Assembly: GCF_018139145.2 (NCBI RefSeq)
Contig: NC_059500.1
Location: 21,061,437-21,125,436, forward strand
DNA length: 64,000 bases
Reading direction: 5' to 3'
Source: Gymnogyps californianus
Taxonomy: Eukaryota; Chordata; Aves; Accipitriformes; Cathartidae
Below the pieces are notes generated by a model. That model had not been told where the DNA came from. It made no database searches and saw only the letters and a program-made list of their open reading frames with translations. A program made the translations under genes and the position numbers. Of this stretch, positions 51,939 to 63,930 are shown piece after piece. The stretch's first letter is position 1. Every line of letters begins with the position of its first letter.

Positions 51939-52084
51939 GGCTTTGTTGTTGCTTCTGCTACTTCTAATATATACCAAAGGAATAATTATGGTCTGTGCTT
52001 TTTAAAAGCCTCTTTAATTCAGCATTCATTACCCATAAAGGGTACTACACTCACTCTTGGCTGATGGTGATTGCGATACAGTTA

Positions 52085-52160
52085 GGTGTAATCTTGCAAA
52101 CAGACCTGTTGACCTCAAACTCCCAATGAAGTCAACAAAACTGCGTGGGCAGGATAGTGC
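52085..52160. repeat. possible ancient amniote interspersed repeat
   Basis: The phrases AATCTTGCAAACAGACC and CTCCCAATGAAGTCAACAAA resemble an old repeat common in reptile and bird DNA, in which a 'GATCCTGCAAAC' phrase is followed by 'CCCATTGAAGTCAATGG'. Recognised from memory and degenerate. Confidence 0.3.
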
Positions 52161-52680
52161 ATTGAAACATAACCTTTTTCAAAGCCAAGGCCAGAGTTAA
52201 GAGGCAGATGCTAGAAAGTAAATGTACATGAATGTGTATGCCTGCAGTTGGCTGTTATTGGTGATGTGTGTGTAACAAGCTATTATGGATTATTTTGCTT
52301 GAAATGCAAAAAGGGAGAATGCAGGAGTAATCTCCAGGCAACTCGAAAGACTGTTTGTCCATCTATACCTCACTAAAATGAAATGTTCTGTGCTTGAAAA
52401 CATGTCCTGTTTGATCTGAAGAGCAAGTCATTGTATTGGTGGTACTTTGAAATGAAACATCTCCTCAAAAATATTTCAGAATTTTGTTCTTCCCCTCCAC
52501 ATTTTTTCAATCAAGGATATTCACCTGAATTTGACACCATTAACATATAACTTTGTCTGTCCCTTTCAACTCATAAAGTCTCATATGAAGGGTTTTACTC
52601 AGTCTTCCCAGTCACAATCATTAGTAATACAACAGAATTATTTTCTAAAGTACTGAGGGCATGGGAGGAGTTTCCTTGGG

Positions 52681-52717
52681 GTTTTTTTTTTCTCTTTTTT
52701 TTTCTTTTTTTCTTTCT
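52681..52717 (+). repeat. T/C tract
   Basis: A low-complexity run of thymines broken by single cytosines. Confidence 0.85.
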
Positions 52718-52739
52718 TATTAGCATGATTGTTTGTGTG

Positions 52740-52960
52740 TAACAGCAGAAAGCTTTTCTGAAAGCCTCCCAGTTTTTGACCCGTCTTGAATCTGTCTCAC
52801 TTGGCTACAGATGGCCTATCAAATCCATCAAGTCCTGATTGGAATAGATTACTAAATTGATGGAGCGCTGGGATTAGGCCCATCTGTCTGCAGGAAGCTC
52901 TGTAATCATGGATGAGAGGTTATTGTTGCCTGGGAGCAGAAAAGCGGCAAACCATGCTGC
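52740..52960. promoter_or_regulatory. candidate conserved non-coding element
   Basis: Repeat-free block with an E-box CAGATG at 52808-52813, an OTX/bicoid-type GGATTA at 52871-52876, and TAATCAT at 52903-52909, close together. Several CpGs are retained (ACCCGTC, GAGCGCTG, AAGCGGC). Regulatory role is inference. Confidence 0.28.
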
Positions 52961-55900
52961 ACTGAAGGATCAACCAAGGCTTTCCATAAAGTAAAGTAGA
53001 TGGAAAAGCAATCTTATTCTGCTGAATCCAGTGAACACCAGCAAGGTGCTGTAAATATGCTTGAAATACTGTTTCATTGAACATACATCTTTTTAGGATG
53101 ATTTTCTGTGAGAAAGAGAGGTTTAAAGGCAAGCCAAATTTTGCCCTTTTGTTGTAAGAAGTCATCATCACAGTTTAAGAGAGTTGGAAAGTTTGGTCCT
53201 GAATGCCTGCTTGAATACTAGTAGTCTTGAGGTTAAGCAGCTGAACTGGAATGAAAGTAAAGATTAGCCCTATCCTAACCACCAAAGTCAAGTGTAACTA
53301 GGCCATAGAGACATTTGGTAAGGGATTAACCATATTTAATTATTTTCCTAATTTAAAATCTTCTTACTTCTTAACTTAGATCTCTGAAAGTACCCAAAAT
53401 GTCATTACAGGTAATGCTGAGAGGAACCTGACTTCATTCTGTAGCATTTTTAGAGTTTTCATTATGTTTCATTTGTTCTTTGAAACAAACCCAATCCCTT
53501 TGAAATGTTTTCACTGAAAAATAGGACTGCATTGAACTGTCCTGAGGCTTTCAAGCCAACGAGGTATGAAAGTAATTTTAAAAGTTTGTGTCCATGGAAT
53601 ATGAGAAACTCTAGTTCAAGTTTCTGCTGTGCCTTCTCCACCAGAGAGATCTGGAAGGAAAAGTCATGCTGCTGCACTCATCAGGAGATGTTCAGAGCAA
53701 GGGTCCATTCTAGGCTAAAGTCTCAGGAATGGGTAAGTTTTCAGAATGGGGTGCCAACAGCACTCACTCACTTCCTTACCTTCCATCTCTGCTTCAACAC
53801 CCCCACCAGCAAGAGAGATCTGACAACCTTCTGACAAAAAGTCTTAAGTAATTAAGTCACTTTACCTCTCAGACACAGTTAACTTAGCACTTCAGAAAAA
53901 AAAAAAATTTGGTGCTTTGAGTTTTTTTCTTGTTAGTTTAGTTAAGTCTAGTTTCATAATTTAGGGAATATTTTTCCCTAAACGGGTAATGGGTACCTTA
54001 CTATTCATTTCAGCAGGACCAGGCCTTGGTCTCTAGGAGATCAGATAGCAAGTTACTCTATTTGTACTTTAAATTTATAATTTCTGTACACTCAAATATA
54101 ATGATATGGTTTGTATGGGTAGCAGTGTATATGTGTGTTATAAAGATTGCCTTTTTTTTTTTAACAGAAACATTAAGGTATATGAAGAAAAGTTAATTTT
54201 TTTTACTAATCTAAAAGCCAAAGACCTTTATAAATCTGCCGTTGAGAGTACTTTAATGAGAAGACGCATCTCCACTGCTTAGGAGAGATTGCCTCCGTAA
54301 ATTCTAATGCTGAATTTTAAGAAAAGCTAAGAAGAAAGAAAGAAAAAGATACACTCAACATGTTTGTTAAAGTGGAGTATTAACATACTCCCTCAGACTC
54401 CTCACCCAAAATTTGAGCTTAAGATCAGATCTGCTATTATTATTTTCTGCTTTGAATCACTTAGGTCTTTTTATAAATGCACCTAAATTTTCATGTTTCT
54501 ATTTGTACACATTCATATTTGATACTTGTAAGTTCAAAACAGGAAGTATAGGAACTCTATGTTCTATGCTTTTAACTCTTTCTTTAAATTTTCACTTAGA
54601 ATAACCTTTCTCCATTTTGGAGTGAGGGATATAACACAGAGAAAAGAAGGACCTATGACCAATCACCAATGCTTTAGACATGAGAGTGAGCAAAACCAAT
54701 CCAAATAATTTTTGCCCTCATAGTAATAAAAAGTACATGGGGAAAAAAAATGTGTTTTAATCCTAATGGAGTGTATCAAGGTGTTGCCGTAAGTTGTATA
54801 AAGTCAATACTTAACTTGTGTCTCTTTTATAATTGTCTCTCTTATAATATACCATTTGTACAAGTTTTCTTACTGGGAAAAAATAGGTGAGACCCACAGA
54901 GGAAAGAAAATTGTCACATAACATAGTCTGTTAAGGAAAATGCTACGTACTTTGGTAAACAAAGCAGTCTTATTCCTCCCCCTGAATTTGCCTGTTGTAC
55001 TCGGTATGTCTCTACTGCTGCAGAATGCATGTAGGGTGAGGAGAAGGACCCTGAAAACAAAAGTGCAACTTTTGTTGGGAAATTGGCAATTGTCTGAATT
55101 GGGAAATTTAGAAACCCATGCCTTAGGAAGGAAACTATGCACTTTGGCAGTGAGAAGTTGGACCAAGAGGAAGGCAGGGGATAATTCTTGAAACACACGA
55201 AAAGCCTGAGGCAGCAGGAAAAAGGGAAGGTCTAGTGATTAACCATTCAAATGTCCCGTTTTGTCAAGTTTTCCAGGTGATTGCAGGCCAAGCTTCCGAA
55301 CTAGTATTACTGTCACTGGAAATTAAAACCTGCACATAATACTTTCCTTCCCTTCCCCATCTAGAAAACAGGAATAATAAAATTTTTCTTCATTGAAGAC
55401 AGTCAAAATTTTGATGTGTTTACATGCAATGTAAATTTGGTCATATAAATATTGGAGTTTGCTGGATGCTGATGGTAGCCTCAGGGCAGGGTCCCCAAGC
55501 CACTGTCTACATCCTGTCCTCAGATCCTACTGCTCCAGTCCACAGATCTTCCTACAGCCTCCCTGTCAGCCTTGAGGCAATGGCTGTGGACTTCTGCTCC
55601 TCCGTTACTTCAGATACTGGGTTCCAGCAATGATGTTGCTGATCATGAGAGATGGCCAAGAATTTCACAGCTTTCTGCCACACCAAAATCCCAGATGAAA
55701 AACCCAGAGAGAGAGTGCCAACAGCCCAGCCAGTGCACAGTCCTCCAGCAAGCTTAGCTTCTCCTTAACTAACCAGGGTAAAGGATGGTCAAATACACAC
55801 TCAGTGACTTTAGGTTCTTGTGGTCCCCACAGCAGCCAAGCAAGGAGAACAGAAGCAATACAGATTTTCACAATTCAATAAAATCTCTGTAATTACTTCA

Positions 55901-55999
55901 GGGCTTGATTGATTTAAAAAAAAATGCATATAGGAGACGGAGTGAAAAAAAGGCAAAGGGATATAAGGTGGTAGTTAGGAGTCTATTCTTGGTTATCCC

Positions 56000-56130
56000 T
56001 GGATGAGTTACTTCTTTACTGGATTAATCAGGACCCTCCTCTCCACTACTACTCTTAATAATGCAGGACATGATGCAGAAGTGATGCTAATCACGCCACA
56101 TCCTGTCCTTATTAGTCCTGTGAAAGCTGC
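56000..56130. promoter_or_regulatory. weak candidate regulatory block
   Basis: Contains TGGATTAATCAGG, a near-palindromic pair of bicoid/OTX-type cores, near 56020, and GATGCTAATCACGCC near 56083. No repeat recognised. Chance occurrence is possible. Confidence 0.2.
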
Positions 56131-58299
56131 ACAGGTACTTAGAGAAACCCCTTACCACTTTTACAAACAACACTGTACAAATATGCTCCCATTGTCTAGT
56201 TTACATGGATTTTGTCTTACCGATATGTTTGCTCTAGCACCCCTCTCCAATATCCTGGGAAACTGAGAGCTGAGTAAGCTAAGGAACAGAATTATTATAT
56301 TTTAATTTCTTGCTGGTGATATACTAATTAATGATGTAGTTTTGCTTCCAGATTTCAAATGCTAAGATATTGAAACTGATAGTAAAAACCATGAACACAT
56401 AGTCCTTCTATATTATGAAAGAATTTTACCTTATAAGAATAAGATACATGTCATGTGCAGGCATTATTTTCCCTATTTCTTTTAGTTAAAAAATTTTAGA
56501 CATAATTTCCTAACATGATGTAGTGTATACACTATATAACCACTTTATAAATGGGATCCTGCAAGGGAACAAAAAGGGAAACAAAAAGTCACTTCCAACA
56601 TGTTTTGCAGATATCCTTAAATAATTCTTTAATGCCTGTGAAAAATCAAATATTGGTATATCCCTCCCCCCTACACCTACCTCTCTAGCAATCTAATAAT
56701 GTGTATTGTACTTTGTCTACTATGTGTACCTTTAATTTTGGTCAAAGCCTTTAATCCTCCACTTTTTAGATAAAATGCCATAACCATACTGTAGTAGGTT
56801 AAGATTGATTGACAAGTGCATATAATTATGGCTTCAATAGTGGAGTATGTTTTACACTTGGAAAAAATGCACAACCTTGAAAATAAAGAAGTTGTGCCCT
56901 TTCTCTGGGATAAAAGGATCATATCAAATTGGTTCGTTTCCTTGGCAGAATGAAATAAAAGACTGCCTTTAACAAAGAACACTTCCCAAAAAGCTGCTGG
57001 AGGAAGTCCCTTTGACAAGATAAAACCACACCAATAAGAAAATCAAACAAGGTAAAAGTAGAATATTAGGAAATGTTCCCCTTTTAACTTCATTTTGTAT
57101 TCAGTAGTGTATGGAAAGGATAAAATAGGGGAAAGAAATGGCTAAGTATTTTTACCAACATTTGAAAAAAGAAGGTTATTGTGAAAAGAGTAAGTTGACA
57201 AACGGGAAAGACACGTTGAATCCTCCTAATCAAATATCCTTCACATCAGCCTCTGTTATTTTAATTCCAATACCTTTCATGGACAATACAATTTCAATTT
57301 AATCTCGATTCCCTTAGTCTGGATCAGTGGCCAATTCAGTCTTATTCAAATGCCTTACAGCTGGTGAGGGGTCATAAAGAGGAGAAAGAGTTTGAAAGAC
57401 ATGATGTAAATTCAGGTTTCCACCACAGGGAAGAAGCTCTGGTTTAAACATCTAGTTTAACACTGACATAGCCGTATGCCATAGCAGGCTATATTTTCTG
57501 TTATGTATGCTAGGCATTTCTGGTAGGCAGAGATGTTCCAGTTCAGAATATAAATGTGTGAGGACAACCATGTACCATGCATAGACATGCACCCTGGCTC
57601 ATCAGGAGTAGGAGAGACCATTCATACACACACACCAAGGCCTGCACTTGCGGACTTTGTGAGGAAAAGCACCTGGGAATGAGGAACAAAGCATATTTCC
57701 AGTCTCCAAACAGGAGAGGTTTGGAGGTTTTTATTAAAACCTCCACTACTGGCACCCTCTACTGCTTCATCTCAACCACTGACATAGCTCCTTAGCCTTC
57801 CTCTTCTTTGGAAACTTTTGTTACTGGGAAGAAGGGTAGCTACTTTTGTGTAGGGAATTGCTGCACCCTTTTACCTAAGAGTAAATTTCAACCTAATAGT
57901 CAGATTAATGGCAAAACAATTACAGAAATCATATTTTTGGGAGTATAATGGTGGTTATGCACAAGTTAAACCAGGTTTTGTTCTAGAGCTAATATTTGAT
58001 CTGAAAGACTAGATACAAGTGTTTTCAGAGGTTCAAGGCAGAACAAACACCATGCCAGGCGGGCCTGCCATTCATGCCCCTGGGCAGAACTTCTGGAGCT
58101 GAGCCCACCGTCAGTGCTATAGGGATTCACCATGTCCCACAGTCTTTCTCCCCGTCTATCTGTACTTCAGCACTTCCTGGCGTATGTCACCACTCCCTCA
58201 CTGTGCCTCTAACACGACAAGACGATGTGTTGATGAAGAGGGTGGTCTGCAGTGTACGAGCCCTTTAGTGTGGGCGTTGCCATTGACTCCAAAGGAGTA

Positions 58300-58380
58300 T
58301 GCCTATATGGGCAAACTGAATCAGTGTCCATATGGACATACGCATATGGAATATGGACATACGGACAAACTGAATCAGTT
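58300..58380. repeat. local direct duplication
   Basis: CAAACTGAATCAGT occurs at 58312-58325 and again at 58366-58379, 54 bases apart. Between them TATGGACATACG occurs at 58331-58342 and 58352-58363, 21 bases apart. This nested arrangement indicates local slippage duplication just upstream of LTR 5. Confidence 0.7.
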
Positions 58381-58503
58381 GCTGGACCAGCAACTAAAAT
58401 GGAATATGATTTCCTTACGAACAAGTCCCGCTACATACTTTTATTTTAATGTTAATTTTTCAGTAATTGTTTTCCTTAAATAACATAATTCTTTTAATAT
58501 CAC

Positions 58504-59116
58504 TGTCGTGGTTTAACCCTAGCCAGCAACTCAGCACCACGCAGCTGCTTCCCCTTTCCCCCTCCCAGTGGGGTGAGGAGGAGGAAAGAGAAAAAAAAGT
58601 AAAAACTTGTGGGTTGAGATAAGAACAGTTTAATAACTAACGTAAAATATAATACTAACAATAGTAATAATGAAATATAATAATAATAATAGTAATGAAA
58701 AGGAATATAACAAAAAAGGAAGGGAGGGAAGGAAAAAAAACCCCAAAAACCCCAGTGATGCACAATGCATTTGCTCACCACCCGCTGACAGATGCCCAGT
58801 TAGTTCCCAAGCTGCGATCCGCGCCTCCCGGCCAGCTCCCCCTGTTTATATACTGGGCATGACGTTCCATGGTATGGAATACCCCTTTGGCTAGTTCAGG
58901 TCAGCTGCCCCGGCTCTGCTCCCTCCCACCTTCTTGCACACCTGCTTGCTGGCAGAGCACGGGAAACTAAAAAGTCCTTGGCTTAAGATAAGTGCTACTT
59001 AGCAACAACTAAAACATCGGAGTGTTATCAACATCATTCTCACACTAAATCCAAAGGACAGCACTGTACCAGCTACTAAAAAGAAAGTTAACTCTGTCCA
59101 AGCCGAAACCAGGACA
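58504..59116 (-). mobile_element. solo LTR 5, avian ERV
   Basis: A 613-bp minus-strand LTR, starting TGTCGTGGTTTAACCC and ending GAAACCAGGACA on the given strand. An exact 5-bp duplication ATCAC lies at 58499-58503 and 59117-59121. TTTATATA at 58845-58852 is the minus-strand TATA box, TGACGT at 58860-58865 the CRE-like core, and TTTAAT at 58629-58634 the ATTAAA signal. It is highly similar to LTR 4, but the different target duplication shows a separate insertion. Overlapping open frames are artefacts of GC-rich and repetitive LTR sequence. Confidence 0.92.
58845..58865 (-). promoter_or_regulatory. LTR 5 TATA box and CRE-like site
   Basis: Same arrangement as in LTR 4: a CRE-like core just upstream of the TATATAAA box when read on the minus strand. 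Confidence 0.55.
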
Positions 59117-59121
59117 ATCAC

Positions 59122-62100
59122 TTAAGTGAAATATATATGTGTAATCAAGATTGTTTTTTGAAAGGGTTAAAGAAATTGTTTGCCTTTTAGCTTTTCTATG
59201 GAGTCATCAACATATCAGGTAGGAGAAACAAGATGCCTGCACTTTGTGGTGTGCTTTCAGCCACAATGGCTGAGTAGAAAAGAAGTTTGTGACATGTCAG
59301 GAAGCAAATATGGAGCACAAAATAATTTACTAATAAGTTTGAAAAAAAAAATAGAAAAAAAAAAGTCTGTAAGTACTATTTTTCCAATCATATTTACACT
59401 GGACTAATTCAAAATAACTCCTCTATATCCAATGTTCCAATGTGCATTACACTTTTAGATTTATTAAGACACTTAGTACATAGTAAATGTGGTTCAACTG
59501 GTTATTAAAAGTGTATTCATTAATATTTAACAATGCTTTGTAAAGTTCCTCTCCTACAGCTGTACTCAAGGTGAACAAGTGTGGTTTTAATAATCCACTG
59601 GTCCATGTGTAATTAACACAAATAACTGTCTTAATGTATTTAAGTTAATGTAAATGTCAATTCAAGACTCATTTTAAAATGTCACCTTCCAAACAATGTA
59701 ACCTGACCATCAAAATGTTCTCATTGTGAAGATGATTTGTTCTTCCAAATGTTCATTGGGAAAACAGACAAAAAGGAGAATAGATCACTACTTGAGAAGC
59801 TAAATCACTGTTTACTTACAAGGAGTTTTACTGTATATAGGGGGTATTATAATCATTTCAGCATTTTTTTTACACACAGCAGAACAAATACACATAATTT
59901 TATTTGAATCACACTTAAAAATAAATAAATACATAAGTAATTTCAGCTCCTGCACTCACTCCTATGATTTTAACACTATGATTTTAATCTTATGTTTAGA
60001 AGGCAAAATGAAGACATACTCTTAGCGATGTCTTGGAAAACAAAAATGGGGCAGAACATTTTTTCTGTAAAGTTTGGATTTTTACAATCCTGCCTCTTGC
60101 AGCTATCCTGGCTTCTACGAGAGACCATTTAAGCTTACATTCTGAAGTCTGCCTAATCATTGCGATTAACAGTTGGAATAAGTTATGAGCAATAAAAGGA
60201 GTAAATTATATCCAGTCTGAAAGTAGAACTAATTATAAAGCTGTTGCTTGATTAAGGTGTTTATACTGAAGAGTATTAAAGGGATTAGTCTAAAGCTTTA
60301 CATCCTGCAGCACAGAATTAATATGCAGGATTTAAACACTCAAATTAATTCAGGTGCACCAAACAATTATATGGAATAGGAACACTCGACCCAGCTAATG
60401 GCCACACTAGTCCACCAAGCTAATTTATATTCATGTACTTATTGACCTCTCTGCACGTTCACGAAAGGACTGTTCTAATGCTAATGCATGCTTCCAAGAC
60501 CGTGTCTGTCTACTGCGTCTAATACGACGGACTTTAGTGAGAAGACAACAATGTACCTCACTGCTAACATTTTGTACCGATGAAATATTTCCTGAAGGAC
60601 AGATGTGGGTCTCTTAGGTCTGTCTGTACACAGTGGTCTAAATTATGATCTCGGATACACCAATGACTCACCGCCAGTGGGAGAAGCCTCAGAATATGCA
60701 ATTGAGAGAAGGATTTATTACAGAGCATTCAAGCATAATACAAAAAAAAAAAGGACAAGATACACTAGACAACATAAAGAACAGCGTATGGGATGCTGTG
60801 GACAGAAGAAAAAAGAGGAGGAGGAGGTGTAAAAGAGATATCTCTAGTGAGCAACTCCTTCTGCCTACATACACCAAAGCAAACTAAAGCATTAAAATAA
60901 AATAGTATATGGTGCAAGGATACACTTAAAAATACAGTCTTTTTAAAAGCCACATAAGAAAATGGGATCAAGCTGCTTTAATAACAGCCCTCAGATGGAT
61001 GTGTGACCTTGTGGAAAGATGTTTTCAGTGCTGAACTCATAAGCAAATAAAGAAAAAGAGTTGATTTCAGGAAGAACTTACAAAGCCCGATTGCAAGTTT
61101 CAGCTCCGCAGCAATCACAAGTAAGCTTTATCAAACAAATGAACAAACAAACAAAAACTTTTGAGATTGGTTTTATATAACCATCAAAAGGCAAAGACAG
61201 CACTTGAAGAGACAAGTACAAATCCTACATCCACTTTGCAGGTAATGCCTAAGTGAAGGAACAAAAGTTTTAGGCTACAGAAATAATAAATTGTAGGCAA
61301 TACTATTGATCCTACTTGGAGGGGTCACTCAGAGATGATCCTAGTGCTGTGTCAGAGCAATGCTGACATACTCTGACGACAAGAGACCAGAAGAAGCCCT
61401 CCATTGATTCTCCCAGAACCTGGCCATGCCCAGAGCAGCCAAGCTAAGCAAGAGTGCCACCCTCAAGCTCAGAAAGTAATGAACATCGACATGGTGAGAA
61501 CATCTCAGATAACACAATAAACCCCTCAGCACAACCTGGCTAGCATTGACTACGTGCAGGCTTGATCTCATGTGTAAGTGACAGTCTGCCAATGGAAAGA
61601 GAAAAAAACATCCATCGGCCTCAAAATCTTTTATCTGATAAACAAAAATGTTTTAATCCTGACATTGCGCTTAACCATTTTATGTCTATGCAATAAAATT
61701 TCGTGGTTTTCAACAGCATCCAAAGAATCAAGTTTCAGGATTCTTCAATCTGTTCTACGATGAAAAATGCCTGGCCAGCACCTCTTTGCTTGATAGCTTT
61801 GGGTCATCTTCAGGTCAAATGTTTCGGATGCCACATCATGGGACAATTGAGCCCTTATTGCTCCAGTATGTACTCTTCTTGCATAGTTTTCAGAGCTTTC
61901 TTACTCCTGGAAAGCATCCTCAAACTTCTCCCCAGACAATTCCCTCTTCTGTACTTCCTCCTCTCCTTAGAAAGAGAAGATCCGTTATGATAACACCAGG
62001 GGTTACAACATTTACTTTAAACTCATTAGTGAGAAACTCACTTTTTAGTTCACTTACACAGTAATGAACTTTTTTGCTCTTTGCAGCTCTGTTTTCCATT

Positions 62101-62879
62101 GTGTTCATGCTGGTTTGGATTCTTGGTTACCTCCAAAGGTTAATCTGAACACTTGGGACTAAGACTTTCTTTGCACAGCAAATCCAGCTTGCTTTGCTCA
62201 TGGTTGTCCTCTGAGCCTCCACTTTTCCTGTCCCACACTGCAGCCACCAATCTTTTTTTTTTTATCAGAAACTTAGCCCCTCACCCTCTGCAAGATTTGG
62301 CTCCCCTGCCTCTCCTCAGCAGTGCTTGGTAGTCCCTGAGACGATATGTTATCGTTACATACTGCTCAGTAACCTTCCCAGTCCTCTGAATTACTGTACT
62401 GCGTTCAGCCTTCTCTGTTTAATTCAAAACTGCTGAATATATCATGTGCTGCATAGAACAAAATAAGGCAAATGCTAAAGGTGGCAACCTTCAGATTATC
62501 TCCCATTTTACTGGCTCGTATTGCTTGCAGATATAGAACAAGCACTATATGAAATTTCCTTCAGGAGCCTTCCTTCAATTGTCTTTTGCATTCCCAGAGA
62601 GTAACAGGTCTGACAGAGCTTTTAATTGCTCTACTCTTCTGCCTGCGGTACTTCTTTAAATTACTTTTCATTCCTGGTACCATGCACCCAAAACCTGTTC
62701 CTATTCCTTGTTTAAGCATTCAAAGAAAGGTGTTAAAAGACAAGGTCACAGAGGATAGCTATCAAAGGCACCCAGTTATCTCTTGCCCAGACTGAAAGCT
62801 AGAAGAGATTTTATTTATAGCCACAGTGTTCTCGGGAGCAAACACACTTATTATCACTCCAGCAAGCTTCATACAAGGA
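59122..62879. other. gene-free stretch after LTR 5
   Basis: No gene supported. Short A-rich runs at 59341-59363, AAATAAATAAATA near 59921 and (AAAC)n-like sequence at 61134-61157 are simple repeats. Frames reach 95 codons (61703-61990) without domains. The candidate CNE at 60060-60560 is separate. Confidence 0.5.
60060..60560. promoter_or_regulatory. candidate conserved non-coding element rich in homeodomain sites
   Basis: About 500 repeat-free bases with a dense series of homeodomain-type cores: TAATCAT near 60154, GCGATTAAC near 60162, TAATTATA at 60230-60237, TGATTAA at 60249-60255, GGATTA at 60282-60287 and AATTAATT at 60343-60350. The last is followed directly by the E-box CAGGTG at 60351-60356. 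60450-60580 keeps about eight CpGs. There is no coding frame. Second-best enhancer candidate in the window; conservation and activity are untested. Confidence 0.35.
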
Positions 62880-63240
62880 GAGGTAGAGGGAGCTGGGTTT
62901 GCTTGTCCTGGAGAAGTCTATGGACATATTTAATCTCAGTCTTCAGCTACCAAAAGGGGAATCTAGAGAAGACAGAGCCAGACTCTCCGCAGGCATGCAC
63001 AGAAAAACAATGAAAGACAGTGGTGTCAATCTGCAGCAGCAGGACTAACTGACTAACCAAATATAAAGAAAAACATTTTTCTCATGAGAGAGGTTAAGCA
63101 CTGGAACAGGCTGCTGAGAGAAAGTGTAGAGATATTCGAACTTATCTGGACAAGACCCTAGGCAACCTGGTCTAACTTTGAAGCAGGAGTTTGGACCAGA
63201 CAACCTCCAGAGATTCTTTTTAACTTAAATTATCCTATAA
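62880..63240 (+). mobile_element. CR1 LINE 3' fragment
   Basis: Plus-strand CR1. GAGCTGGGTTTGCTTGTCCTGGAG near 62891, then GGTTAAGCACTGGAACAGG near 63091, ACCCTAGGCAACCTGGTC near 63155 and GGACCAGACAACCTCCAGAG near 63192 occur in CR1 order, ending with a decayed ATTATCCTATAATTAATCT tail. Frame is lost and the 5' end truncated. The divergence is intermediate. Confidence 0.85.
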
Positions 63241-63317
63241 TTAATCTAATAATTATACCTTTTCTAGATCAAATATCAATAGCCCTGGTAAATCTTCTGT
63301 AATGTGATCATTATGTA

Positions 63318-63595
63318 AGCTCAGAGGTGTTAGAAGGGACCTCAAAAGTCATCTAGTCTATTCTCCTGCCACAGTCCAGGACCTGTTATACATTTTTCGT
63401 TCTAGATATTTGTCAGATCTACCCATAAAGACTAAGGGGAGAAACCCTTCCCCATTTTTGCATTCCTCTCCATACAGATTTGCACAACCATTCCAGCTAA
63501 AGTCCTCCGCTGTCTTCATTGTTAAAAATTTTTCCTGAAATCTAATCCATATCCCCTTTCTGTAATTTATCAGCCCCTTGTCTGGCTAGAAAGGC
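63318..63595 (-). mobile_element. CR1 LINE 3' fragment
   Basis: Minus-strand CR1, older than its neighbour. In the plus direction TTAGAAGGGACCTCAAAAGT near 63330, CATCTAGTCTATTCTCCTGC near 63350 and GTTAAAAATTTTTCCTGAAA near 63521 match the usual reverse-complement CR1 terminus. It lies in opposite orientation to the CR1 about 80 bases before it, so the two are separate insertions. Confidence 0.8.
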
Positions 63596-63930
63596 AGACT
63601 CAGAATTTTGAGGAAGGAAACTGCCTTCAGGATGCTCCTTCTGCAATTACAGACACAGGACTACACAGGAATGTACAGAATAAAAATCCCAAGTCCACCA
63701 TCTATTCCTTTTGCTAATGGAAAAAAGACCTCTGAATATTGACCTAACTTCCCATAAAAAATCTTCATTGCACTTTTCGTTGTTTTTTCATAGGCACACC
63801 TGCTTAAAGCTCATTTTCTTGGGATCCTTTTTGACATAGCTGTGATAACTGTTGCCACAAACACATAGCATAGGATTCATCCTTTTCTCACTTAGATAAC
63901 TAACTTTTAGACACTTAATTCTACATAAAT

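Larger units (their letters stand above)
51413..58300. other. gene-free stretch between LTRs 4 and 5
   Basis: This would be provirus interior if LTRs 4 and 5 were a pair, but no gag, pol or env similarity, primer-binding site or long frame is present. The sequence is ordinary AT-rich DNA with a 20-base A run (51919-51938) and a T/C tract (52681-52717). 52085-52160 resembles an ancient amniote repeat (CTTGCAAACAGACC, CCAATGAAGTCAACA). The largest frames are about 110 codons, overlapping on both strands near 54870-55196. Candidate CNEs at 52740-52960, 56000-56130 and 57200-57350 are noted separately or below. Confidence 0.55.

Noticed and set aside
50784..59116. A full-length provirus bounded by LTRs 4 and 5
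   Set aside because: Each LTR has its own different 5-bp target duplication, and no retroviral coding sequence, primer-binding site or polypurine tract is seen between them.
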